Under the pieces are notes generated by a model. It saw only the letters and a program-made list of their open reading frames with translations. It was not told the origin of the DNA and did no database searches. The translations under genes and the position numbers were made by a program. Positions 7,445 to 16,013 of a stretch of 64,000 nucleotides of DNA are shown piece by piece. This DNA comes from Dyadobacter sp. CY345 (GTDB taxonomy: Bacteria; Bacteroidota; Bacteroidia; Cytophagales; Spirosomataceae). Where the stretch lies: positions 682,001-746,000 of the forward strand of contig NZ_JAKFFS010000002.1 in the NCBI RefSeq assembly GCF_021502725.1, given 5' to 3'. The stretch's first letter is position 1; every line of letters begins with the position of its first letter.

Positions 7445-7822
7445 ATGAGAATTGCAGCAATTATTGTTCGTGTTCTGATGGGTTTGATGTTCTTGTTTTC
7501 GGCAGCCGTTTTTTTCTTTAAAATAATACCGGTTCCGGAAATGACCGGACCTATAAAGACTTTTAATGAAGGACTTGCCGCTTCCGGTTATTTTATGCCA
7601 TTTTTAAAAGGTGTCGAAACAATCGCCGGTCTTGCATTAATTGCCGGTCTGTTTGTTCCATTGGCAACAGTTGTGCTTCTACCGATCACGGTGAACATAT
7701 TTTTGGTGCATCTTTTCCTTGCTCCGGAAGGTATACCAATCGCAATTTTTATGTTTGGCGGGAATTTATTTTTGGCCTATTATTATCGAAAACATTATTC
7801 ATCGATGCTGGTTATGAAATAA
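7445..7822 (+). CDS. DoxX family membrane protein
   Basis: A 125-residue, four-helix membrane protein: RIAAIIVRVLMGLMFLFSAA at residues 2-21, a MPFLKGVETIAGLALIAGLF segment, and two further hydrophobic stretches to residue ~115. The sequence FLKGVETIAGLALI is typical of DoxX/DoxD-like proteins. Members are small quinone- or redox-linked membrane proteins of mostly unknown role. It is the last gene in the SRPBCC-VOC-DoxX series; about 120 bases separate it from the LigT-like gene. Confidence 0.85.
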   Translation: MRIAAIIVRVLMGLMFLFSAAVFFFKIIPVPEMTGPIKTFNEGLAASGYFMPFLKGVETIAGLALIAGLFVPLATVVLLPITVNIFLVHLFLAPEGIPIAIFMFGGNLFLAYYYRKHYSSMLVMK

Positions 7823-7945
7823 TTCTGCCCGAAACAGCGGAGTGGATCGATGTATTTCGTATCATGTACCTGGTTTTAGAAATCCGGCTGATAAAGCAGT
7901 TTCTTAAATCACACTTTCGAACCCCAACGTATAAAGATTGAAGTT

Positions 7946-8521
7946 ATGAAAGATGGCAAAAATAAGAATCAGGTAAGTTTGTTTGACGCGATAACTTACG
8001 AGTATATATTTGTCATTTCTCCCAAAGAAGTGGAGGCAGATGTGCGTATCGTCAGACAAAAACTTCATGATCCTTTTGGATTGTCGAACCAGGTATTAAA
8101 CTCGATTCCGCACATTTCCCTGTATCATTTTTACAGCGCAAGTGATATTGATTCGATTTTGAAGAAAAGTCTGCAAGCTCTTTCAGGGATCAAATCTTTT
8201 CAGGTGAAACTGGATGGTATAAAGTTTTTTGGCAATGAACAGTTTGACAGAACAATGTATATGGAGGTTGAAAAATGCGATGCGTTGCATAATCTTCACT
8301 CCACCTTGCAAACTACATTTTCAAAAACAGAAAATAAATTCGATCCGCATTTGACGATTGCGCGAGAAATTTATGCTGGAAAATACGTGCAGAACGGACC
8401 TGGTTTATCTGAGTTAGAATATTACGGAGAATTTGATTGTCAGCAAATTACATTGTTAAGGAAAAGGCTGGGAGAAGAAGCTCCTTACGAACGTGTGAGA
8501 ATTATCAATCTGGAAGGTTGA
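7946..8521 (+). CDS. 2'-5' RNA ligase / LigT-like 2H phosphoesterase
   Basis: A 191-residue protein of the 2H phosphoesterase superfamily. The two signature motifs are present: IPHISLYHFY (H-x-S) near residues 54-63 and FDPHLTIAREI (H-x-T) near 131-141. It resembles the YjcG / 2'-5' RNA ligase branch common in Bacteroidota. Such enzymes act on cyclic phosphodiester or 2'-5' linked nucleotides, often RNA ends or cyclic dinucleotide-like substrates; the substrate here cannot be told. The first motif carries Ser in place of Thr, which occurs in active members. It is followed 34 bases downstream by a small HMA-like gene. Confidence 0.85.
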   Translation: MKDGKNKNQVSLFDAITYEYIFVISPKEVEADVRIVRQKLHDPFGLSNQVLNSIPHISLYHFYSASDIDSILKKSLQALSGIKSFQVKLDGIKFFGNEQFDRTMYMEVEKCDALHNLHSTLQTTFSKTENKFDPHLTIAREIYAGKYVQNGPGLSELEYYGEFDCQQITLLRKRLGEEAPYERVRIINLEG

Positions 8522-8555
8522 CAGAGAATACTATATCCACAAATCAAGAAATCCT

Positions 8556-8858
8556 ATGGTAGAAGTTTTTAAAACTAACGTTAAATACCAGGAAGAAGCA
8601 GCTAAGATTGTCGACAGGATCCGCATGACATTCGATGGCTACGATGCTAATTTTGATCTTGAAGATTGCGACAAAATACTAAGAGTTTGTTCGCTGACAA
8701 AAAATATTGATCCGAATCTAATTATCAGACTCGTTATGGAAGCGGGTTTCTCTATTGAAATTTTGGATGAAGATATGAATACTATATCATCTGTCTTTTC
8801 TGATATCAATGGTGATCTGATCATTCTGACAGCATCGTTGTCGCTTTTGGTATTGTAA
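8556..8858 (+). CDS. Small HMA-like hypothetical protein with C-terminal extension
   Basis: A 100-residue protein whose first ~72 residues (MVEVFKTNVKYQEEAAKIVD, then NFDLEDCDKILRV and EAGFSIEILDED) match a Bacteroidota family of ~70-residue ferredoxin-like (heavy-metal-associated-like) small proteins, from memory. The family normally ends just after the 'ILE(D)' strand. Here about 28 extra residues follow, ending in a hydrophobic LIILTASLSLLVL tail, which may be a genuine extension or a read-through after loss of a stop. The Cys in DLEDCDK is conserved in relatives. Function unknown. Confidence 0.65.
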   Translation: MVEVFKTNVKYQEEAAKIVDRIRMTFDGYDANFDLEDCDKILRVCSLTKNIDPNLIIRLVMEAGFSIEILDEDMNTISSVFSDINGDLIILTASLSLLVL

Positions 8859-8996
8859 ACATTTTCATTGCAAGCGAGTCGGACTCTTGCAAAAACGGAT
8901 TAAAGTGCGGTGCGCCAGGCACTATTGTCCATTCAAAACGCAAACCTCGCCTCCGATAAATAAACAAGAATGTTTAATCTTTAAAATTCTAGTCGT

Positions 8997-9446
8997 ATGA
9001 ATACGGAAATGAAACGAATCAAAAAGTCAATCCTGATCAGTGCTCCCAAGGAGAAAGTTTGGGATGTGTTATTTACTGATCACTACACAAGAATCTGGTA
9101 TACAGCGTTCGGTGAAGGCTCCCGCGCAAACACGGATTGGGAAGTCGGTAGTAAAGCAATATTTTCTGATGAAAGTAACAGTGGATTGATCGGAGAAATA
9201 ATTACGAACGAGGCGAATGAAAAGCTTTCTGTTGAGTATAAGGGAATACTTTATAATGATACGGAGGACTATGACAGCGATCTGGCTAAGCAGGTAAAAG
9301 GCGGGCGGGAGACATACCATATTTCAGAGAGAGATGGGATGACCTACCTGGAAATCGAAAGTGATATGGGACCAGAATATTTTGATGAAATGTCGAAGGC
9401 CTGGGCAACTGCGTTGGAAAAAGTAAAAGCGTTATCTGAATCGTGA
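8997..9446 (+). CDS. SRPBCC / AHSA1-like domain protein
   Basis: A 149-residue protein with the SRPBCC fold characteristic of Activator-of-Hsp90-homologue-1-like (AHSA1) proteins. The N-terminus KRIKKSILISAPKEKVWDVL gives the first strand and helix, WYTAFGEGSRANTDWEVGSKAIF the typical W.VG... element, and the C-terminal helix is MSKAWATALEKVKALSES. No membrane segment, unlike the SRPBCC protein at 6406. Ligand and role unknown; it is a lone gene, convergent with the Rpn nuclease gene. Confidence 0.85.
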   Translation: MNTEMKRIKKSILISAPKEKVWDVLFTDHYTRIWYTAFGEGSRANTDWEVGSKAIFSDESNSGLIGEIITNEANEKLSVEYKGILYNDTEDYDSDLAKQVKGGRETYHISERDGMTYLEIESDMGPEYFDEMSKAWATALEKVKALSES

Positions 9447-9470
9447 GCGACTTAGGGTAATTTAAACTTG

Positions 9471-10412
9471 TTATTGTTCAAGCTGATCTTTTACTTTTTG
9501 TACATATTCGTGCGTCAGGCCAGCCAGACTTGCAATTTTAGAGATGTCAAAATCTGTGTTTAATAGAAGATTGGTCACAAAAAGACGATTTCTTTTTTCT
9601 TCGCCTTTCTCAACCCCAAGCTCTAAACCTTTCTCAACCCCTTCTTCAAATGCTTCTTCTCTTTCAAGCATTTTTATGGTTTCAATAATTCCCATAGCGT
9701 GTTTATTTCCGGTTAATAGGTCAACTTCTCTTTCAAATTTACTATTTATTTTCTGATTATCAATGTGGATGAAAGTCTTCAAAAAGAAAATAAACCGCCT
9801 GATCTGCTCATTTTTGTATCGCTGACTTTTAATTAACGCCCGGGCAATTGTCAGTCGCTGTTCGGCAAGTTCTTCTTCCGGTATTTTGTCGATTAGCAAT
9901 ACTTTTTGGGCCGCCAAAACAATCAGAGCAAATGGATTTTCCATTTCCAGTAGCTGCTTCTCGGTATGATCCAGAATGTGGTAAGCATTGTATTTATAGT
10001 GAATTTCCGTTCCTAGAAAACTTTTGTGAAAAGAATCAGGACGTTTTTGGTTTTTACCACCCGTAAATACTGCAAGCGCAATAATATCGACACTGTAACG
10101 GTCGTAAATTCGATACCAGTATTGAAACATTCGCGCGGCGAAATCCTGAGTGCCCTCACCCTGAATTTCAAGATGAATCAAAATCCATTCTTCCTGACCG
10201 TTAAGAAGATATGTTTTGACAAGCATATCGGCAAACCGGCTGCCGCCTTTCTTTTCCAGTTCGGGAAATAATTCGTTCAATTCTTTATCCATGAACTCAA
10301 AACCTCGTCTTATGTCGAAAATGGATTCCGCATCTGTGAAGAAGAATGTGAGCAAATCTGGAAAGGCCTCTTCGAAAGCACTTTTTAAAAGGATATCATT
10401 TTTTCTACGCAT
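9471..10412 (-). CDS. Rpn family recombination-promoting nuclease / PD-(D/E)XK putative transposase
   Basis: A 313-residue protein of the Rpn (YhgA-like, PDDEXK) family. The nuclease core shows Asp62 in SRFADMLVKTY followed by IHLEIQGEG, i.e. Glu82-x-Gln84, the E-x-Q form of the PD-(D/E)XK motif. Next comes ARMFQYWYRIYDRY, typical of the family. The C-terminal part has a charged, glycine-bearing segment EEGVEKGLELGVEKGEEK (about residues 258-275), a small internal repeat that is length-variable in relatives, and a terminal HTH-like helix pair. Characterized Rpn proteins cut DNA and promote recombination; they are not true transposases. No inverted repeats were seen around it. Confidence 0.88.
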   Translation of the reverse strand: MRRKNDILLKSAFEEAFPDLLTFFFTDAESIFDIRRGFEFMDKELNELFPELEKKGGSRFADMLVKTYLLNGQEEWILIHLEIQGEGTQDFAARMFQYWYRIYDRYSVDIIALAVFTGGKNQKRPDSFHKSFLGTEIHYKYNAYHILDHTEKQLLEMENPFALIVLAAQKVLLIDKIPEEELAEQRLTIARALIKSQRYKNEQIRRFIFFLKTFIHIDNQKINSKFEREVDLLTGNKHAMGIIETIKMLEREEAFEEGVEKGLELGVEKGEEKRNRLFVTNLLLNTDFDISKIASLAGLTHEYVQKVKDQLEQ

Positions 10413-10567
10413 CGTGATGGTATACTTTGGCGTGGCGAAATGGTGCCCTTATCTAATACGTATCAAAATAAAATGGTCACATTGCGTATTATTGGTAGAA
10501 GATAATCGCTTAATTACTTACCCAACAGGAAAAGATCAATTGTTTTATTTTCAAAATTATTCTAAAG

Positions 10568-10795
10568 ATGAAAAGCTCAGACATACCATCACCCCATATT
10601 CCACTCTTGTTTACTGACTTGAATGGAACCCGGCATAAAGGATTTTACAATCAACTTTTAAATGTATATGTCGAAAAAATTGATCAGGAAACCTCGGAAG
10701 AAATTGGTATCAGTTATCCTATCGAATCTGTTCTGGAATGGGAATATGAAGACGATCAGGAAAGTTCGGATCCGGATATAATAGAAATATTGTAG
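10568..10795 (+). CDS. Small acidic hypothetical protein
   Basis: A 75-residue frame with good coding character: MKSSDIPSPHIPLLFTDLNG at the start and an acidic tail WEYEDDQESSDPDIIEIL. It lacks a signal peptide or membrane helix and I do not recognize a family. It is transcribed away from the Rpn gene and is followed by about 135 bases and then a strong intrinsic terminator at 10930. The first part (LLFTDLNGTRHKGFYN) suggests a small beta-rich domain. Coding is likely but unproven. Confidence 0.5.
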   Translation: MKSSDIPSPHIPLLFTDLNGTRHKGFYNQLLNVYVEKIDQETSEEIGISYPIESVLEWEYEDDQESSDPDIIEIL

Positions 10796-10929
10796 GTAAA
10801 AGCTCGTTGCGTATAATTTCACAGCTTTTCAACTCAAATCGCTCTTTCATTCATGCCTTTTGATAAGTTTTATTTATTTATAACATGATTCCTTTTAACT
10901 TTATTTCTTAACGTTGAGTAGTGGTGCGT

Positions 10930-10965
10930 AAAGAACCCTGGATTTTCCGGGGTTCTTTATTTTTT
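10930..10965 (+). terminator. Intrinsic terminator
   Basis: AAAGAACCC at 10930-10938 pairs with GGGTTCTTT at 10950-10958; the stem extends inward by TGG/CCG with a 5-base loop. A T-rich tract follows. It is ~135 bases after the small acidic ORF and before the convergent gamma-glutamyltranspeptidase gene, and is preceded by the motif ACGTTGAGTA. Confidence 0.85.
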
Positions 10966-11029
10966 ATGACGGCAAAACAAGTCATAATGATACTATAAAA
11001 TCAGATGTTGGCTCGTTGAATATTTTAGA

Positions 11030-12895
11030 TTACCAGCCAATTCCATAGTCCTCTCCATGATTGCTGGAACCGCCCCAGAGGGTACCGTGGATCCAATCGA
11101 AATAAATGGCGTTAATTGGCCCACTGGTTCGTGGCTGATATGAATTTTTATAACCCATTCTTGACAACTCTTTCCTGGTCCAGTCTGGCATGGCTTCATT
11201 CAGAATTAATCCGCCCGGCTCTTTTTCGTGATCTCCAAAACTGGCATACATCTGTAATGTTTTAAAACTTGGTGCTTCGGTTGCCTCCTGAACGGTCATG
11301 TCAAATTCTACAATATTCAAAAAGAATTGAAGTAACAACTGATCTTGTTCGTCGCCCGCTTGTTTAGCAAATGATAAAAATGGCTTACCATCTTTCAGTG
11401 CCAAGCTAGGCGTTAGAGTTACTCTCGGACGTTTTCCTGGCTCGACAACATTAAACGGATTTTCCTTAGGATCCAGAACAAAGGACTGCATACGCTGGCT
11501 TAATCCCACGCCGGTATTTCCTGCAATACAAGCAGGAACCCATCCACCACTCGGCGTGATTGAAACAACCCATCCTTCTTCGTCGGCTGCTTCCACAGAG
11601 GTTGTGCCTGCCGTAAATTCTTCCATAAATTTTTCATCAAGTCCGTTCACATTCCTTTGTGAAACCTGTTTAACTCCCCAGTTTTTGATCTGATCCGTAT
11701 AAGGATTCGTTTTTCCTTCGAAAGGATACGGATCACCCGGCATAGTTTTCGGATCGTTTTTCTCCCAATTAATTTGTTTGATTCTTTCCTTCGCGTACTC
11801 TTTGGAAAGCAATCCTTTCATCGGTTCCTCAGGAGCAAACGCAGGATCACCATAATAATAATCCCTGTCGGCAAAAGCGAGGTTCATTGTTTGGTATAAC
11901 GTGTGGACATATCTTGAAGAGTTGTAGCCCATGCTTTTCAGGTCGAAATTTTCCAGCATATTCAAAGCCTGCAACATGACAGGGCCTTGCGTCCAGGCTT
12001 GCATCTTGTACACTTCAATACCTTTATAGGTGGTCATGAGTGGTTCTTCAATTTTAACTTTCCAGTTCGAAAGATCCTGTTCCGTAATCAACCCGCCCTG
12101 TTCCTGACAGCCACGAGCAATCTCTTTCGCAATATCACCTTTGTAAAAACGGTCGTAAGCCGCATAAATCGCTTCCTTCCTGGTTTTACCTTTTTTCAAA
12201 GCCTGAGTTTCTGTATCAACCAGTTTCTGCAAGGTCGCCAGAAGATCTTTTTGAACGAAAACTTCTCCGGCATCCGGCGCCTCTCTTTTTTCTCCCAAAT
12301 GTGGCAAAAAGACTTTTTTTGAATACGGCCATTGCTTGATTTTATCTTTTCCCCGTTCGATGGAATTTGCAGTTTGTGCTTCAATCGGATATCCCTCGGC
12401 AAGTTGCATGGCTGGTGCCAGAACCTGTTTCAGGCTCATGGTGCCATATTCAGCAAGCATCGTCATCAAACCGCCGGCGGTTCCCGGTGTAGTTGCTGCA
12501 AGAGGACCAAGGTCAGGGGGATATTTCATTCCTTTGTTTTTGAAAAAATCCGCGGTAGCTCCGGTTGGTGCAACGCCCATCGCATTGAGCGCTATCACCT
12601 TTTTTGTTTTGGGGTTATAGATTAACGCCTGCGTTTCACCGCCCCAGCTTAATACGTCCCACATTGTACAAGTGGATGCCAGCATCGCGCAGGACGCGTC
12701 AATGGCATTCCCACCTTTTGAGAAAATCATCGCTCCCGCTATTGCAGCTAATGGTTTTCCGGTAATAGCCATCCAGTGTTTCCCATGCAGCGGCGGTTTC
12801 TGCGTTGTTACCGGAAAGTTGTTGAATGCCTGGCCTACCAATTTGTAATGAACACTGGCAAGCGCCAAGGTACATAGCAGAAGTTTTAATTTCAT
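11030..12895 (-). CDS. ggt: Gamma-glutamyltranspeptidase, exported
   Basis: A 621-residue N-terminal-nucleophile hydrolase of the gamma-glutamyltranspeptidase (GGT) family. Residues 1-22 form a signal peptide, so it acts in the periplasm. The large-subunit start shows MAITGKPLAAIAGAMIFSKG and GGNAIDASCAMLAS. Autocleavage and catalysis should use the Thr of AGTTSVEAADEEGW near residue 430, followed by SITPSGGW and NTGVGLSQRMQSF. The residue after TT is Ser, not His as in the common TTHFSV form, so this is a divergent branch; such enzymes may act on gamma-glutamyl compounds other than glutathione. The length is normal. It is monocistronic with a long upstream region. Confidence 0.9.
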   Translation of the reverse strand: MKLKLLLCTLALASVHYKLVGQAFNNFPVTTQKPPLHGKHWMAITGKPLAAIAGAMIFSKGGNAIDASCAMLASTCTMWDVLSWGGETQALIYNPKTKKVIALNAMGVAPTGATADFFKNKGMKYPPDLGPLAATTPGTAGGLMTMLAEYGTMSLKQVLAPAMQLAEGYPIEAQTANSIERGKDKIKQWPYSKKVFLPHLGEKREAPDAGEVFVQKDLLATLQKLVDTETQALKKGKTRKEAIYAAYDRFYKGDIAKEIARGCQEQGGLITEQDLSNWKVKIEEPLMTTYKGIEVYKMQAWTQGPVMLQALNMLENFDLKSMGYNSSRYVHTLYQTMNLAFADRDYYYGDPAFAPEEPMKGLLSKEYAKERIKQINWEKNDPKTMPGDPYPFEGKTNPYTDQIKNWGVKQVSQRNVNGLDEKFMEEFTAGTTSVEAADEEGWVVSITPSGGWVPACIAGNTGVGLSQRMQSFVLDPKENPFNVVEPGKRPRVTLTPSLALKDGKPFLSFAKQAGDEQDQLLLQFFLNIVEFDMTVQEATEAPSFKTLQMYASFGDHEKEPGGLILNEAMPDWTRKELSRMGYKNSYQPRTSGPINAIYFDWIHGTLWGGSSNHGEDYGIGW

Positions 12896-13420
12896 AATGC
12901 TGATAAAATTTAAGAAAATTTTTAGAAAACGGTTTAGGCAGGATAATTCAATTCATTAAGTTGAATTTTCAATACTAAATATATGAAAAGGAGCTGAATA
13001 TAGAATAAAACAAACCGGGATGATAGAGCGAAAGATGTCAAGGTTGTCAGCGTAAAAAAGAACGTGCACCCGCGTAAAAACACCGGTTTTTAATAATCAG
13101 GTGTTTGTCGCCCGCTCCTGACTTAGTTAATTATGAACGTTGACATGATACAAGTTCCTCTTCTTTGCCGTAAATTTTAAATTTATGAATTTTAGTAGCA
13201 CAAAAGGAGCAATATTAGACTGCTGTTACGTATATACCTTATCGGGTGGATTCAAGTTGTTAGAACGATTCCGGATTTTATAAATATTTTATATAAACAG
13301 GAGACAAATTGAAAGACTTTGTTTTGTTCAATAGGTATCATGTAAATAATTGAAATTCGGTATTAACCGGATGCAAGTTTAAATTGTCGTAACTTTCAGG
13401 AATACCAAATAAGGTAAATT
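12896..13420. other. Gene-free region upstream of ggt
   Basis: About 525 bases without a credible gene. It should contain the ggt promoter (AT-rich around 12940-13000 on the minus strand) and that of the small gene at 13421. A hairpin pairs AAACACC (13078-13084) with GGTGTTT (13100-13106), but it has no T-tract. I see nothing else of note. Confidence 0.5.
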
Positions 13421-13630
13421 ATGAAAGTCAAGATCGTTACGAAAGAAGATTTGCCGAAGCCTGGTTCTACTGTCAAATTCAGGATTAAGAATACGCATCA
13501 ATGGCGTCCAGGGTATCGCGATGCCGAAGGAAGCGATTTCATCGAAGCTCCACGCGGTATCATTTATCGATATTCCTGGAATCAAATTGATGAATATATG
13601 CTCGTCGAAGTAACAGAAAATAATGTTTGA
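13421..13630 (+). CDS. Small hypothetical protein
   Basis: A 69-residue frame starting MKVKIVTKEDLPKPGSTVKF and ending IYRYSWNQIDEYMLVEVTEN. It is rich in beta strands (KVKIVTK, TVKFRIKN, IIYRYSW, MLVEVTE) with no signal or membrane segment. It is followed at once by an intrinsic terminator (13638-13663), supporting a real transcription unit. Family not recognized. A second similarly sized orphan protein at 13735 also has an MxVxxxxD..K pattern but is not clearly homologous. Confidence 0.6.
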   Translation: MKVKIVTKEDLPKPGSTVKFRIKNTHQWRPGYRDAEGSDFIEAPRGIIYRYSWNQIDEYMLVEVTENNV

Positions 13631-13637
13631 GAAGAGG

Positions 13638-13663
13638 AAAGGGAGGCTGTTGTCTCCTTTTTT
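13638..13663 (+). terminator. Intrinsic terminator of the small gene at 13421
   Basis: AAAGGGAG (13638-13645) pairs with CTCCTTTT (13654-13661) through 8 bp including one G-U pair, 8-base loop, followed by more Ts. It begins 7 bases after the stop codon. Confidence 0.75.
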
Positions 13664-13734
13664 GTTGTCATTTTCCGTAGTTTATTTCTTGATTATTTCC
13701 TTACTTTGATCCCCATATATCAAAAAAGAAAGTT

Positions 13735-13923
13735 ATGCCTGTTCAAAAATACAATGACCGTGTCCGTGTAAAAGTTAAAAACAATGCCGATACCTGGCTT
13801 ATTTTGGAACACGAGAACATAAAAAAAGGAGCAACGGTCAAGTTTACGGGTAAGGTGAAATGTAGAAATGAGAAAACAGGTGAGGTGAAATTTTTTAGCG
13901 AAAATAGCTGCGAGCTGGTCTGA
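13735..13923 (+). CDS. Small basic hypothetical protein
   Basis: A 62-residue frame, MPVQKYNDRVRVKVKNNADT at the N-terminus and VKFTGKVKCRNEKTGEVKFF later. It is basic, with beta-strand alternation suggestive of a small OB- or SH3-like barrel, and has two Cys residues. No family is recognized. It is a lone gene followed by a gene-poor stretch. Coding is plausible from residue composition and a clean ATG. Confidence 0.55.
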   Translation: MPVQKYNDRVRVKVKNNADTWLILEHENIKKGATVKFTGKVKCRNEKTGEVKFFSENSCELV

Positions 13924-14377
13924 GCGATTCCGTTCCGTCCTGGTTTTTATCTGGTACTGTCGCCGGGTTTTATTTGTCCTCTTGAAATGTTAAATACTAT
14001 GTAAAATTTGTCAGCTTTGGCTGGCTGCTTAAAGAGGGTTCATTAGCATTGCTGAAAGTTAGCATACTCTCTGCATTTATTCGAAATTATCTTGGCCAGA
14101 ATCAAGGTCGATATTTCAAGGCAAAAAGTCAATTTTTAATATTTATTCTGAATTAATTTTTAGAAGATTTTAAATGTATCCTAATTAGCATAAATTGCAA
14201 AATTAGGTTTATCAATCAATACGTTACGAATATAGTTCTCGATAAAATTCGATTATCTCATTGGAGGTATGATCCAAAGTCTTTACCGCTAAATAAGTTT
14301 AGCTTTAATTATCTAACGGTATTTTTTAGACTTGCATTACAATTTAATCCTCCGCTATCAGTTTAAAGCAATGCATA

Positions 14378-14412
14378 AAAATACCGGCTCTCAAAATCCG
14401 GTATTTTTTTTG
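14378..14412 (+). terminator. Orphan intrinsic terminator
   Basis: AAAATACCGG (14378-14387) pairs perfectly with CCGGTATTTT (14398-14407), 10 bp with a 10-base loop, followed by further Ts. No coding frame precedes it, pointing to an untranslated transcript. The A-tract on the 5' side could let it work on the minus strand too. Confidence 0.8.
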
Positions 14413-14715
14413 TAGAAAGTGTGCTGCAAAAAGAAATATTACAATCGAAATGAAGACGCAAATCATAGTATAATCCCGGATATTTGACCCAAACCGGAAA
14501 TGTTTTCAGAGCGTTCAGGTTGTCGCAATCTCTTCAACTGCGTCTCTAAATACTCATTCTTTTCCCACTTCCCCATTTTATATCCTTCGATCTTAACTAA
14601 AAGGCATAGGATTGATTTTTTAATTGATTACCTGCTCGAATGAGCATTGAAGAGGTATCATTGAAACGGTCTCAGCCTTCTGAGGCTATTCTTATTGACG
14701 TTGAGTAAAATGTTT

Positions 14716-14747
14716 AAAGGGTTCGGAAATATCCGAATCCTTTTTTG
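14716..14747 (+). terminator. Orphan intrinsic terminator after ACGTTGAGTA motif
   Basis: AAAGGGTTCGGA (14716-14727) pairs with TCCGAATCCTTT (14732-14743), 12 bp with one G-U pair and an AATA loop, then a T-tract. The motif ACGTTGAGTA occurs just upstream (about 14697-14707). Confidence 0.8.
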
Positions 14748-14805
14748 TTTAATCGAAATTTACTTTTTCTGCGTATGTATTAGCTGAACAAACTTAAAGC
14801 TTAAA

Positions 14806-15177
14806 ATGAAAGTGTTAAATGACCAAGAAGAAATCAGTAAAAAACCTACACTTAGGAAAACAGATGTTGTAGTACACCTTAAAGGCGAAAGTATTATCGT
14901 ACCACCCAAAACGATCACTTTGCTTGAAGGTTTAGGAAACTATACCATCATTCACACCGAATCAGGTCAGCGTTTTGTGGTCAGTAAAACGCTGAAATTG
15001 GTATCGCAACATTTAAAAAAGAACTTTATACGTGTCCACAAGGCCTATATTATCAATTCTGATTTCATTGTTTCAAGAGTCGATGATGATCGTTTCCTGA
15101 AACTTGCGGGCGGGAAAGAGGTAGCAGTAAGCAGGAGAAAAATTAAAGAAACTACGTTATTGCTAAATTCGAAATAG
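14806..15177 (+). CDS. Stand-alone LytTR DNA-binding domain protein
   Basis: A 123-residue protein consisting of a LytTR domain: ITLLEGLGNYTIIHTESGQR, FVVSKTLKLV, NFIRVHKAYIINSDFIV, and VAVSRRKIKET near the end. There is no receiver domain. It is similar in layout to the 130-residue LytTR protein at 1760, with the same EGxGNYTxxHT and SKTxK phrases, so the two may be paralogues. It is followed ~110 bases later by a strong terminator. Predicted to bind DNA in the cytoplasm; targets unknown. Confidence 0.87.
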   Translation: MKVLNDQEEISKKPTLRKTDVVVHLKGESIIVPPKTITLLEGLGNYTIIHTESGQRFVVSKTLKLVSQHLKKNFIRVHKAYIINSDFIVSRVDDDRFLKLAGGKEVAVSRRKIKETTLLLNSK

Positions 15178-15284
15178 GCTTTTAGCCAGGATATGACGCG
15201 CAGTCTTTATGCTAAATTCATGATCGTATGAATACGTTTTAATTTATTCTGAATATTTGAAGTAAGGCCTGATGCAGGCTTTGG

Positions 15285-15335
15285 ACGGGAATAGGTGGTC
15301 AGCAATTAAATAAGCGACACTTATTCCCGTTTTTA
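15285..15335 (+). terminator. Long-stem intrinsic terminator
   Basis: ACGGGAATAGGTG (15285-15297) pairs with CACTTATTCCCGT (15318-15330), 13 bp with one G-U pair and a 20-base loop, followed by a T-tract. A second small hairpin, GCCTG-ATG-CAGGC, lies just upstream near 15267-15279. Confidence 0.75.
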
Positions 15336-15449
15336 TGTGAAGATGTGGATCGGAAGTTGAAAATTGTTTGTTTCCTAGTAGTCATTTCACTGTAAGAAGT
15401 CCAAATAGTTTATTAGCCACAACTGTAAAATCCGGGCATACCAATTCTT

Positions 15450-16013
15450 ATGCATCAAATATTAAGAGAACATATTGAAAAAATAGTACCACTCACGGAC
15501 GATGAATTCGCATTTGTTGCCAGTCATTTTATCAGTAAAAAATACAAAAAACACCAATTTCTTATCCAGGAAGGCGAAGCTGTGAAATATCATTATTTTG
15601 TGGTATCCGGACTTCTGAAACTGGTTTACACCGATGATACTGTCAAACAGCACATCGTCTCTTTTGCGATGGAAGATTGGTGGGAAAGTGATTTTTACGC
15701 GTTTTACACCCAGACCGAAGCGACGATGTCACTAGTATGCCTGGAAGATACGGAGGTGTTATGTCTTACGCTTGGCGACTATAAAAAGTTATGTAACGAT
15801 GTTCCAAAAATGAACCGTTTCTTTCTTGAAAAAGCGAATTTTGGTTTTCTCGGAGCGCAGCGGCGCATCATTTCCTCGCTGACATCAAATTCGCAGGAGC
15901 GCTATGAACAGCTTCTGGAACAATATCCTGCCCTTTTTCAACGCGTGCCAAAAAGTCTCCTCGCTGCTTATCTGGGAGTTTCCCGCGAAACGCTGAGCAG
16001 GCTTTCTTCGTAG
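15450..16013 (+). CDS. Crp/Fnr family transcriptional regulator
   Basis: A 187-residue protein with an N-terminal cyclic-nucleotide-binding beta-roll (about residues 15-120; KKHQFLIQEGEAVKYHYFV and GLLKLVY are typical) and a C-terminal winged HTH ending in LLAAYLGVSRETLSRLSS. The ligand-contact arginine/glutamate pair of CRP is not obvious, as in most Bacteroidota members, so the effector is unknown. The protein stops right after the recognition helix, which is short but common in this branch. It lies 120 bases upstream of a RidA-family gene on the same strand and could regulate it. Confidence 0.88.
   Translation: MHQILREHIEKIVPLTDDEFAFVASHFISKKYKKHQFLIQEGEAVKYHYFVVSGLLKLVYTDDTVKQHIVSFAMEDWWESDFYAFYTQTEATMSLVCLEDTEVLCLTLGDYKKLCNDVPKMNRFFLEKANFGFLGAQRRIISSLTSNSQERYEQLLEQYPALFQRVPKSLLAAYLGVSRETLSRLSS

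Larger units (their letters stand above)
13924..14805. other. 880-bp gene-free stretch with two orphan terminators
   Basis: No protein-coding frame of note is visible on either strand between the small basic protein and the LytTR gene. Instead, two strong intrinsic terminators occur (14378-14412 and 14716-14747), neither preceded by an ORF. Each could end an untranslated RNA, one lying in roughly 14150-14410 and another in 14420-14750. The second is preceded by ACGTTGAGTA, shared with the terminator at 10930. This makes it a candidate small-RNA region, but no known RNA family was recognized. Confidence 0.5.

Noticed and set aside
9471..10412. Rpn protein as part of an insertion sequence
   Set aside because: No terminal inverted repeats or target-site duplications were found near it; the 'transposase' label of this family is misleading.
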